From: Parvibaculaceae bacterium
GTDB taxonomy: Bacteria > Pseudomonadota > Alphaproteobacteria > Parvibaculales > Parvibaculaceae
NCBI GenBank assembly: GCA_029209985.1
Contig: JARGNZ010000025.1
Span: 1 to 50,771 of the forward strand
Length of the DNA stretch: 50,771 nucleotides
Direction of reading: 5' to 3'
Position numbers and translations under genes: made by a program. Under the pieces are notes generated by a model. It was not told where the DNA came from. It saw nothing but the letters and a program-made list of their open reading frames with translations, and searched no databases. Shown in pieces: positions 17,457 to 24,849 of the stretch (position 1 is its first letter; every line of letters starts with the position of its first letter).

Positions 17457-18782
17457 TTAAGGCAGCCTGTCTTGAAGGGCGTAGAAGAGCATGCCTGCCA
17501 TCATGCCGGGGTAGCGCAACAAGGTGCCGCCTGGGAACTTGTGGATGGGCACATTTGCCATCATATCAAAGCGTTCTGCGGTTCCTGAAATGGCTTCGGC
17601 GGCTAATTTGCCTCCCAATGTCGCCATGTTGATGCCTTGGCCTGAATAGCCGTGGGCATAAACAATATTTGGCTTGAGATGCCCGAAGTGCGGCATGCGG
17701 TTGAGGGTGAGGGCCAGTGTGCCGCCCCATGCATAGTCAATCTTTGTGTCTTTGAGCTGTGGGAAAACACGCAGCATTGGTTTTCTGACGAAGTTTGCAA
17801 TGTCTTTGGGGAAGCGGTGTGAATAGTTCTCACCGCCGCCAAAGAGCAGGCGATTGTCTGTAGACAGATGATAGTAATCAATCACAAACTTTGTATCGGC
17901 AATCGCGACGTTATCTCGGATGAGGGCGCGGGCTTGCTCTTTACCTAAAGGCTCGGTTGCGATGATGAAGTTGTTGATGGGCATGATGAAACCATTCACA
18001 CGCTTTTCCAAGTTCCCTAAATAGCCATTGCAGGCAAGAAGAACGTGGGACGCGGTGACGGTGCCGGTTGCTGTTTTTACGGTGGCTGGGTCTGTGTGCG
18101 TGATTTCGGTGACTGCACTGTTTTCGTATATCTGCGCCCCGTGGCTTTGGGCTGCACGTGCGAGGCCGAGCGCATAGTTGAGGGGGTGCAGGTGCGCACT
18201 GCCTTTATCGAGCAAGCCTGCCCAATAGCGAGTGCTGTCAACTTGCTCGCGCATGTGCGAGCGATCAAGCATTTCGAGTTGATCGTAACCATAGCGGTTG
18301 GTGAGGCTGTCAAACTCCTCTTCCAGTTCCTCTATGTCGCCTTTTTTCCATGCGGCATGGATGATGCCGGGTGTGAGGTCGCACTCTATTTTGTAGGTGT
18401 CGATAATGTCTTTTACTGTGGCAATGGACTCTTTTGCCAATTCCCACATGCCTTGGGCGGCTTCTTTGCCCAGCATGTGTTCCAGCTCGTGCTGGGTTTT
18501 GCGGTGGGTGCTGCCCAGTTGGCCACCATTGCGCCCTGATGCGCCCCAACCAACGCGCTGGCTTTCCAGCACAACCACACGGTAGCCTTTTTTTGCCAGA
18601 TGCAGAGCGGCTGAAAGACCCGTATAGCCTGCGCCCACAATACATACGTCGCATTTTGTCTCAGTGGTGAGTTGCGGGTGCGCCTGCATTCCGACGGCTG
18701 TGTCAGCATAGTAGGAGGGCGGGTAGGTGCTGGGTGTGCTTGGGTTCTGGGTCATGGGCTGATGATAGGGGCTTGGAGGCAT
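17457..18782 (-). CDS. FAD-dependent amine oxidase (PuuB/OrdL-like)
   Basis: A 441-residue flavoenzyme of the DAO family. The dinucleotide-binding GAGYTG lies at 50-55, followed by the flavin-linked GWGASGRNGGQLG segment (about 78-90) and the C-terminal YAHGYSGQGINMA motif. This arrangement matches gamma-glutamylputrescine oxidase and relatives, which oxidise amines or N-substituted amino acids and release hydrogen peroxide. The start at 18782 is uncertain: M10 at 18755 is an alternative, and neither has a good ribosome-binding site. No putrescine pathway partners flank it, so the substrate is open. It converges with cysE at a gap of 21 bases. Confidence 0.88.
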   Translation of the reverse strand: MPPSPYHQPMTQNPSTPSTYPPSYYADTAVGMQAHPQLTTETKCDVCIVGAGYTGLSAALHLAKKGYRVVVLESQRVGWGASGRNGGQLGSTHRKTQHELEHMLGKEAAQGMWELAKESIATVKDIIDTYKIECDLTPGIIHAAWKKGDIEELEEEFDSLTNRYGYDQLEMLDRSHMREQVDSTRYWAGLLDKGSAHLHPLNYALGLARAAQSHGAQIYENSAVTEITHTDPATVKTATGTVTASHVLLACNGYLGNLEKRVNGFIMPINNFIIATEPLGKEQARALIRDNVAIADTKFVIDYYHLSTDNRLLFGGGENYSHRFPKDIANFVRKPMLRVFPQLKDTKIDYAWGGTLALTLNRMPHFGHLKPNIVYAHGYSGQGINMATLGGKLAAEAISGTAERFDMMANVPIHKFPGGTLLRYPGMMAGMLFYALQDRLP

Positions 18783-18936
18783 TTACGTAAAGAGGCAGGA
18801 GGGCGGGGAGCTGGGTACAGGTTATCATTTTAAACAGCTTGCTTTCCGTAAAGTTTACGATGGATGGCAGGTTCTGCTTGGCATGTGTGGACGGGCGGGC
18901 CAAACTGGTGCCAACAAAAGAAAGAAAGGGAGAGTT

Positions 18937-19725
18937 ATGACACGGTTGGCAGGTAAAGTTGCGTTGGTCACAGGTGCTGGTATGGGACTTGGGGCCGCGA
19001 TTTCAGAGGCGATGGTGCGCGAAGGAGCAAGCGTCATTTGTGCAGACATTGACCGGGATGCGACAGAAGCGGTTGCAGACAAGCTTCAAAACGCTGGCGG
19101 CAAAGCGGCATTCCAAGAATTGAATGTGACCGATGAGGCTGCGTGGGAAGCTGTGGTGCAGCGGACGCAGGATGTTTTTGGGGGGCTTGATATTGTCGTT
19201 AATAATGCGGGTGTCGCGCCAGTTGGTAAAATGCTCGAAGATCTGACGCTGGATGAATGGCGTCGCACACTTTCGATTGATTTGGATTCCGTTTTTCTGG
19301 GATGTAAACACGCCATTCGCGCTATGAAAACAAAGGGCGGCTCGATCATTAATGTGTCGTCCGTTTTGGGCATGGTTGCCACGGATAAAGGGGCTGACTA
19401 TTGCGCGGCTAAAGGGGGTGTGCGCCAGCTTACTAAGGCGGCTGCGGTTGAGTGCGCGTCGGCGGGCTATAATATTCGTGTGAATTCAATTCATCCCGGC
19501 TTCATTGATACCCCTCTTGTGAAGGGTGCTATTGCGCGCGGTGTGGAAGCAGGCACCATGGGCAGTGACAATGAAGCATATGAATTATTGGCGATGCTTC
19601 ATCCGTTGGGCCGCTTGGGGTATCCAAAAGAAATTGCTGATGCGGCAGTGTTCCTTGCAAGTGGCGAAAGCAGCTTTATGACGGGGACGGAAGTCGTGGT
19701 CGATGGCGGTTATACCGCGCGCTAA
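18937..19725 (+). CDS. SDR family NAD(P)-dependent oxidoreductase
   Basis: A 262-residue classical short-chain dehydrogenase. TGAGMGLG (12-19) binds the cofactor, NNAG lies at 89-92, Ser142 is the catalytic serine, and Tyr155/Lys159 form YCAAK. An Asp in the CADIDRD segment after strand 2 suggests NAD(H) preference. The C-terminal FMTGTEVVVDGGYT resembles glucose dehydrogenase, cyclohexanol-type and 3-alpha-hydroxysteroid-type enzymes. The start at 18937 is preceded by AAGGGAGAG; a longer reading frame adds 18 unlikely residues. The substrate is unknown. It is followed by a strong terminator. Confidence 0.9.
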   Translation: MTRLAGKVALVTGAGMGLGAAISEAMVREGASVICADIDRDATEAVADKLQNAGGKAAFQELNVTDEAAWEAVVQRTQDVFGGLDIVVNNAGVAPVGKMLEDLTLDEWRRTLSIDLDSVFLGCKHAIRAMKTKGGSIINVSSVLGMVATDKGADYCAAKGGVRQLTKAAAVECASAGYNIRVNSIHPGFIDTPLVKGAIARGVEAGTMGSDNEAYELLAMLHPLGRLGYPKEIADAAVFLASGESSFMTGTEVVVDGGYTAR

Positions 19726-19749
19726 TTTTTGCAGTCGACTTAAAAAGAA

Positions 19750-19783
19750 AACGAGCGGCACTTGGGTGCCGCTCGTTTTTTTT
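19750..19783. terminator. Strong bidirectional terminator
   Basis: A perfect 12-base stem (19750-19761 with 19766-19777), a TTGG loop and a T-tract through 19783 on plus, with A-rich sequence on the other side. It separates the convergent dehydrogenase and PCuAC genes. Confidence 0.93.
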
Positions 19784-19812
19784 GACCTTATGAAAGGTGC
19801 TGCGTCTATTTT

Positions 19813-20415
19813 CTATTCAGCGTCGTGCTTCATCATGTCGTGCATGGAGTGATCCATTTTGTCTTCCATTTCTGTTTCCATGGAAGATGCAGGCATTTTG
19901 TGTTCGCCTGTTGGAGCTGCTGACGGTGCTTTTTTCATCGCTTTCAGGGTGACTTCTTTTTCGCCAGCCTTCTCAAATACGAAAGTGAGAGGGACTTCAT
20001 CGCCCGCTTCGACCTTAGTAGTGAGGCCAATGAGCATGAGGTGCATTCCGCCCGGTTGGAAAACTAATTTCTCTCCATTGGGGAGGGGAGCTGTTTCCAT
20101 CTGGCGCATACGCATGATGTCGCCGTCCATGGTCATTGTGTGGATTTCGGTAGCTTTGGCCACAGGGGTGCTGACAGACAGGAGGGTGTCAGAAGGGCCG
20201 TGGCTGTTATCCAAGGTGATATAGGCGGCGGTTGTTTTGCCAGCACCTAGGCTTGCTCTCACCCATCCATCGGAGATTACGAGGCCGACATCTTCATGGG
20301 CTTGTGCTGCGCTGAACGGTGCTGCGGCCAGTGGTAGCGTGACCGTGCTTGCTAACAGAAGGGCGGTGCATACTTTCGTGAAAGTAGCACGCGAGGAAGA
20401 AACCAGCGATTTCAT
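19813..20415 (-). CDS. PCuAC-family periplasmic copper chaperone
   Basis: A 200-residue secreted protein with signal peptide (about 1-39, ending AAQA). The copper site is exact: His92, Met103, His125 and Met127 give the H-X10-M-X21-H-X-M pattern of PCuAC proteins, which deliver Cu(I) to cytochrome c oxidase. The last 30 residues add an unusually Met/His/acid-rich tail (DHSMHDMMKH at the end), a plausible second copper-binding region. The start at 20415 has GAGG upstream; a longer frame to 20454 is disfavoured. No Sco or oxidase genes are nearby, but a DUF2946 protein lies at 9886. Confidence 0.92.
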   Translation of the reverse strand: MKSLVSSSRATFTKVCTALLLASTVTLPLAAAPFSAAQAHEDVGLVISDGWVRASLGAGKTTAAYITLDNSHGPSDTLLSVSTPVAKATEIHTMTMDGDIMRMRQMETAPLPNGEKLVFQPGGMHLMLIGLTTKVEAGDEVPLTFVFEKAGEKEVTLKAMKKAPSAAPTGEHKMPASSMETEMEDKMDHSMHDMMKHDAE

Positions 20416-20610
20416 TTTGTAAGACCTCGAAGTGGTGTATCGGACAAATTTCATTTAATTCTACAGTAGGACAATTTCTTTTAGCACATATTATTCAAAC
20501 ATATATGGACGAAGAGACGCAGGTGGCGTTGCGCCGGGCGCTTGTTGTGTTTACAAAGGAGGGGCTCGGAGGACGGGATTGAAAACAACCATTAATGAGA
20601 CGGAGTTACC

Positions 20611-20823
20611 GTGGATAAATCTGAAATCCGCCGATTGCAGCAGTACTTGCGTGGTCTATTCAAACTAGATGCTTTGATTTTGCACGAACGTGCGAACAAA
20701 GACGATTCTGTTGAAGTGAATGTCGGCGACGAATTCATCGGCGTCATCTTTAAGGACGAAGATGAAGGCGAAACCTCATATCAGTTTCAAATGGCTATCT
20801 TGGATATTGACCTGCCAGATTGA
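20611..20823 (+). CDS. DUF3126 family protein
   Basis: A 70-residue acidic protein matching DUF3126, a small family typical of alphaproteobacteria. It begins with a GTG codon at 20611 preceded by GGAG. The sequence has a helical N-terminus (IRRLQQYLRGLF) and beta-strands ending in QFQMAILDIDL. The function is unknown. It is a monocistronic gene followed by a strong terminator. Confidence 0.9.
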   Translation: MDKSEIRRLQQYLRGLFKLDALILHERANKDDSVEVNVGDEFIGVIFKDEDEGETSYQFQMAILDIDLPD

Positions 20824-20866
20824 TAGGACTGCCTGCGGTGCCTAGCACAGCACAGTGGAAAATTGG

Positions 20867-20899
20867 AAAACGGACGTCCGGGGGGCGTCCGTTTTCTTT
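20867..20899 (+). terminator. Intrinsic terminator after DUF3126 gene
   Basis: A ten-base stem AAAACGGACG (20867-20876) with CGTCCGTTTT (20886-20895) around a G-rich loop, followed by CTTTT. Confidence 0.88.
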
Positions 20900-20960
20900 T
20901 GGGTGTACGCATAAAGAACTATCAGCCTGACGCCTCTACTGCTGCTGGTCGTGTTGAGAG

Positions 20961-21806
20961 TTATTTAGGGGCGCTGGTCAGTATCACAGGGCTGTTGAGG
21001 CTGGCGTCTTTCGAACCGACGTCTTCCAAACTATTCTCATCTAAGTCGAGGGCTGTGTCGTCTAGGCTGCCCATTTGGCCAATTGCTTTGTTCGCCTTGG
21101 CTTCCCAGCTGCGCACGAGGGCAACCAACATGTTGTCTATCTCCCGCCATTTGGTTTGGTAGGGGCGTTTGTAGCGATAGGTCAGCATGGTGCCATCGGA
21201 GAGAGACAGGGTGCGGGAACAAGAAGGGTTCACGATGACGCCGGTTTCGCGAAAACACATTAAGAGCAAGGGTTCGCCGGCTTCGGGCCAGAAAACAAAG
21301 AGGTCTTGATCGCGGTAGCCGGACGTATCAACAAATGTGTAGTGCTCTAAAGGGTTTTCTGGTGTGGCCTGAGTGGCAGATTCAAAGTAACGCACATAAA
21401 TTGAATCGAGCCTGCGGGTTGCCGGTAGGGTTTTGCCGCGCTCATGAATTCTAAAGTGCACGACATTGGCATCGGCTTCATTGCTATCAAAGAGATGTTT
21501 TTTCTCTGCGGTGAAGGGGGTGAGATCCATTAAGAGCGCGTGAAGTGCAATCTCTTTTTGTTTGCCGCCGGAACGCTGGGCGGGAATGCGGGTGTAATTT
21601 ACCGGCACGTTAAACGTCAGGTCGCCAATCGTGGTCTCTATTGTGTGGGTGCTGGTGCTTGCTTCTGGGTCTGTTCCCAAAATTTCACCCGTTGTCGGGC
21701 CAAAATAGTAATACAGAAAAAAAACAGAGAGAATGAGCACGGCCCCCCCAACGATGGCAGGCAATAGCCATGCGGGTCTTTCATGCACGTCATCAGTGTT
21801 GCTCAT
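20961..21806 (-). CDS. Unknown protein with one N-terminal membrane anchor
   Basis: A 281-residue protein with a single hydrophobic helix at about residues 13-33 and a long, presumably periplasmic, soluble part. Two cysteines (MCFRETG and NPSCSRT) lie close enough for a disulfide. The C-terminus is acidic and low in complexity. I recognise no family. It is first in a group of unknown membrane proteins that extends to 24731, but strand and spacing do not make it an operon with them. Confidence 0.72.
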   Translation of the reverse strand: MSNTDDVHERPAWLLPAIVGGAVLILSVFFLYYYFGPTTGEILGTDPEASTSTHTIETTIGDLTFNVPVNYTRIPAQRSGGKQKEIALHALLMDLTPFTAEKKHLFDSNEADANVVHFRIHERGKTLPATRRLDSIYVRYFESATQATPENPLEHYTFVDTSGYRDQDLFVFWPEAGEPLLLMCFRETGVIVNPSCSRTLSLSDGTMLTYRYKRPYQTKWREIDNMLVALVRSWEAKANKAIGQMGSLDDTALDLDENSLEDVGSKDASLNSPVILTSAPK

Positions 21807-22144
21807 GCCTGTTTTTGCTCCTGCGTATCTTGTGTGGCAAACGAGTCGGGGTGTCTCTATTTGGCATTATAGACGCAATCAGTGTTGTACCAATGGAGAA
21901 GCAACAAAGGGGAAGTCTTTTATTTGTTTCTAATCGAAGGTGCGGGTGTGTCAGGCCACAAGGCTGGCCTTAAAGTGTTTGCTTTTGAGACAGCGCCATG
22001 AAATGGGACAAATAAAGTGAGACAAACCTCGCGTTGTCATTTGCACGAGTTTTTCTAACCATTTGAAAGATATGGAATATTTTCTCTGGCCTCACTTTTT
22101 ATGTAGCCGGTTGTGTTTGGTATGGCCCTTGCGATTGGGGGTGC
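21807..22144. other. 338-base gap without a convincing gene
   Basis: Between two divergent reading frames. It holds short inverted repeats (for example AAGGC-TG-GCCTT near 21959-21970) but no clear terminator, promoter or RNA gene that I can support. Confidence 0.4.
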
Positions 22145-22534
22145 ATGGAAATGTTCGTATTAAAAACAATTATGACGTTTGGGTTGGTGCTGCACTTAGG
22201 TGGGCCTGTGGATGCGGTGATGGTGTTGTTGGGGTTTCAAGAGCCACCAGCCCAGGTCGTGCGATGCGCTGACCGACCTGCGTTGTGCCAAATGGAAGTG
22301 GCCTCTCTTTCTATCGCTTCTTCTGAATGGTCTGTGTCGGGTGAGCAGGGCGCAGCGGCCCAAAAACTGGGGCTGCGCTCCTCAACGGTTGATGCGGTGC
22401 CACATCGTACTGGTGTGACCTTGAGTACGGGGAACGGTTCCGCAATCGCTCGGCCTATCAGAATGCCAATAGGGCTGGATGTGAAAGTGGACACGCGGTC
22501 ACACGCGGCACGTGTATCAAATGAAGACATGTAG
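22145..22534 (+). CDS. Doubtful small secreted protein
   Basis: A 129-residue reading frame with a plausible signal-like N-terminus (VLKTIMTFGLVLHLGGPVDA) and a G-rich stretch before two adjacent ATGs at 22145 and 22151. The remainder lacks recognisable domains, and the opposite strand is also open over much of the region. Neighbours before and after are unknown proteins. It fills a gap on the same strand as the 22639 gene, which is the main argument for it. Confidence 0.35.
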   Translation: MEMFVLKTIMTFGLVLHLGGPVDAVMVLLGFQEPPAQVVRCADRPALCQMEVASLSIASSEWSVSGEQGAAAQKLGLRSSTVDAVPHRTGVTLSTGNGSAIARPIRMPIGLDVKVDTRSHAARVSNEDM

Positions 22535-22638
22535 GCTAAAAATTGACTAAAGTGGTGGCTGGGGTCACTGAAAACAAGTTGTGCAAAATGCGCAGATGCT
22601 GATGTGCCAGAGGGCACCAAAGACAGAGAGTATGGGGT

Positions 22639-22947
22639 ATGAGCGAGCTAATGGTTCTATTTATGACAATCGCGGTGGGGTTTGTGGCCGCAGGTTTGGT
22701 TGGCAGCATCTATCAAGTCGCGACCCAAAAACAAATCTCCTTTCAAATGTGGGAGGAAAACACGACTGGTTTGGCGGTGGGGGTTCTGGCGCTCGTGGTG
22801 GCGGGGCCAAATGTGATTTTACGCAATGCTTTACGGGCGCAAGTTATTGAAAACCGCCCCCCTATGTGGTTGGGGTTAAGCGCGATGATTTCCTCTATGT
22901 GGAGTTTTTTGGTCGGATTATTTATTCTGAATTTGTTTCTACTCTGA
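22639..22947 (+). CDS. Small conserved membrane protein
   Basis: A 102-residue protein with about three hydrophobic segments (4-25, 44-62 and 76-101). The pattern of a short QVATQKQISF loop and a central ALVVAGPNVILRNA segment resembles a small alphaproteobacterial family (perhaps DUF6949), but I am not certain of the name. It is followed by a 12-pair hairpin at 23022. No enzymatic residues are visible. Confidence 0.72.
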   Translation: MSELMVLFMTIAVGFVAAGLVGSIYQVATQKQISFQMWEENTTGLAVGVLALVVAGPNVILRNALRAQVIENRPPMWLGLSAMISSMWSFLVGLFILNLFLL

Positions 22948-23021
22948 ATTAATCGCTTAACCTGTTGGGTGAAAACCCTAGGCTTTTCGCCGGAAATATT
23001 TAATGCATTTACAAAAAATTG

Positions 23022-23051
23022 ACGCGCTGCGGGAAAACCCCCGTGGCGCGT
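23022..23051 (+). terminator. GC-rich hairpin between two membrane-protein genes
   Basis: Bases 23022-23033 pair with 23040-23051 with two G-T wobbles. The following AAATTCTTTT is a weak T-tract. It probably terminates the 22639 gene. Confidence 0.55.
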
Positions 23052-23168
23052 AAATTCTTTTGAAACTATAGCGTTATCGATACCTTGACATATTGTCAGC
23101 TCGATCCTATCTATTATGTGTGCAGTGCAGCAATGTGTACTGCGATAGAATTTGAGAAGGATTTTGAT

Positions 23169-23459
23169 ATGAAAGACGTGATCTGGAACGCTGTCTCCTT
23201 TGTTGCTGTGGTTGCCTTGGCGATTGCATATGAAACGGGTGCTGTAGCTGCTGGAAACGCTTTTTTCGGTCTATTCGCGGTTTTGGTGCTCTACACAGCC
23301 AAGCAACTTCTTACCCATGAGAACGAGCAGGTAAGTGACGCTATTAAGGGCCTCTTCATGCGCCCGCAGTCACACGGCACGACGGCAAGCTATGTGTCTT
23401 ACCTTGGTATGACAGCGCTTGGTTCAGTTGTTATGGCCCAAATGGTTTTGGTTTCTTAA
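23169..23459 (+). CDS. Small membrane protein of unknown function
   Basis: A 96-residue protein with hydrophobic segments near residues 5-22, 26-45 and 75-94. The start at 23169 is preceded by AAGGA; a longer frame to 23085 would add 28 residues that include no conserved feature. I do not recognise a family. It is followed by a structured stretch and a terminator. Confidence 0.65.
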   Translation: MKDVIWNAVSFVAVVALAIAYETGAVAAGNAFFGLFAVLVLYTAKQLLTHENEQVSDAIKGLFMRPQSHGTTASYVSYLGMTALGSVVMAQMVLVS

Positions 23460-23462
23460 AGA

Positions 23463-23625
23463 AACCTTCTGAAAGTCGGGACGGCTCCCGGTGCCACATC
23501 CGCGATCTTTCGTGATCTGATGGTGGGGTCTGGTGTAGCTCCGTTCAACCTTGCTTCGGCGGGGTTGGCAGATAGGTCCCCAAAAATATCCGCCCCTCAT
23601 TCAAGCCGAATGGGGGGCGGTTTTG
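23463..23625 (+). terminator. Structured 3' region ending in an intrinsic terminator
   Basis: Bases 23590-23602 pair with 23608-23620 (13 pairs, one wobble) and are followed by TTTTG, a good terminator. The preceding 120 bases contain further inverted pieces, such as GATC-TTTCGT-GATC near 23502 and CAACC...GGTTG near 23548-23569. A small RNA or an mRNA tail are both possible; it resembles no tRNA. Confidence 0.7.
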
Positions 23626-23675
23626 TTTGAGCTGAGGCCCTAGGGCGCATAGGTGCTGGGTAATGGGGGGAGAAG

Positions 23676-24731
23676 CTAGGCCCTGACTTTGCGCGCTATG
23701 CCCTTAAAACCCATGCGCCCGAGCCAAAGCGCGACCACGCCACCGGCCCATAAAACCCAATCTAAAGCCCATAGAAATAGATTTTTGACGGTTTTGAAGG
23801 CACGCAAGCTGGTTTTACCTGTGACTTCAATAATGCCGCGTGTTTTGGTGCCCAATTTTCCGGTCATTTTGCCAAGGCGGGCCAAATCTTGCGGCGTGTC
23901 CACATATTTCATCATCCGCACCGCTTCTGATGGATTCGTGGTGCTTTCCAAATAGGTGATGTTTTTGAAAATCGGGTCTAGCTTGCCGGTGGATACTGAT
24001 TTGGCATAATCGTCTACAGCGCGCCGGGTTGCGCTGATGTCGCTGAGGTCAATTTTTGTCAGGGTTCGGCGTAGGGCAGGGAAGTTGACGGCTTCTTTGA
24101 CCAAGCGCCCCATTGTTTTGCTGAATTTCTTGGTGAGTGTTCCTGCTTTTTTGGCGACTTTCATCAGTGAAACGCCCACGCGGGCCGGTAAGGCGCCACC
24201 GCCTGTCGCCACCGTTGCTGTGGTGGCTGCAAGTCCGACCACAGATAAGCCTAGAACGAAGCTGGAATATTCTTCCCCTTGGACGAGTTTGGTGCCCTCG
24301 CGGCCAATGTCGCGCACGTCGCCAATCACGGTGAGGTCCGAGCTGATTGCCCCTACGAAGCCCGCCGTGTCACTGCCTTCTCCATAGATAAAACCCTCAA
24401 AAAAGCTCCCGGTTGTGCGGCCGACTTGTGCCAGCAGGGTGCTTTCAGCGGCCAATAGGTCTTGGGTTGCTTGGGTGAGGGGAATGTCAGCGTAGTTTGC
24501 AATATCTGCATACATGACGGCATCACTGTACGCATCGTTCTCTAAGGCGGTGGTGATGATGGAATTCATTTGGGCTGGGGGAATGCGTTCGCGCAGTTCA
24601 GCTTGTACGAAGGGGGCGTCGGGGATCCAAGCGTCTATTGCTTCACCTGAGATCCAGCCTTCCTGATAGGCGTACATAAAGCCCACGGGCGCCAGAATGA
24701 ATAGTACAAACACTGAGTTGAAAAAACGCAT
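23676..24731 (-). CDS. Unknown membrane-associated protein
   Basis: A 351-residue protein. An N-terminal hydrophobic segment (about 2-20) looks like a signal anchor. A conserved-looking block of about 100-165 (VGAISSDLTVIGDVRDIGREGTKL..GEEYSSFVLGLSVVGLA) is followed by an alanine/threonine/glycine-rich hydrophobic stretch, a basic amphipathic region, and a C-terminal tryptophan-rich helix (about 315-340). I believe related hypotheticals occur in other alphaproteobacteria but know no function. The start at 24731 has AAAGGGG upstream; a GTG at 24746 is an alternative. Confidence 0.72.
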   Translation of the reverse strand: MRFFNSVFVLFILAPVGFMYAYQEGWISGEAIDAWIPDAPFVQAELRERIPPAQMNSIITTALENDAYSDAVMYADIANYADIPLTQATQDLLAAESTLLAQVGRTTGSFFEGFIYGEGSDTAGFVGAISSDLTVIGDVRDIGREGTKLVQGEEYSSFVLGLSVVGLAATTATVATGGGALPARVGVSLMKVAKKAGTLTKKFSKTMGRLVKEAVNFPALRRTLTKIDLSDISATRRAVDDYAKSVSTGKLDPIFKNITYLESTTNPSEAVRMMKYVDTPQDLARLGKMTGKLGTKTRGIIEVTGKTSLRAFKTVKNLFLWALDWVLWAGGVVALWLGRMGFKGIARKVRA

Positions 24732-24849
24732 CGAAACCCCTTTCACCCTGTCCCGCGCTTAGGGGTGCTCAACCTTATGGCACCGCCTTTTGCCGGGCAG
24801 TCTATTCTCTCCAACAGACATTGAACGTTGGATGAACTGTTTTTTGAGC

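Noticed and set aside
22237-22620. A 127-residue minus-strand frame opposite the 22145 frame
   Set aside because: No plausible start site and no conserved pattern. The plus-strand alternative is only slightly better and is given low confidence.
23463-23590. A tRNA or SRP-like RNA before the 23590 terminator
   Set aside because: A GTTCAA segment resembles a T-arm, but no acceptor stem or anticodon arm can be folded around it, and no SRP-RNA signature was found.
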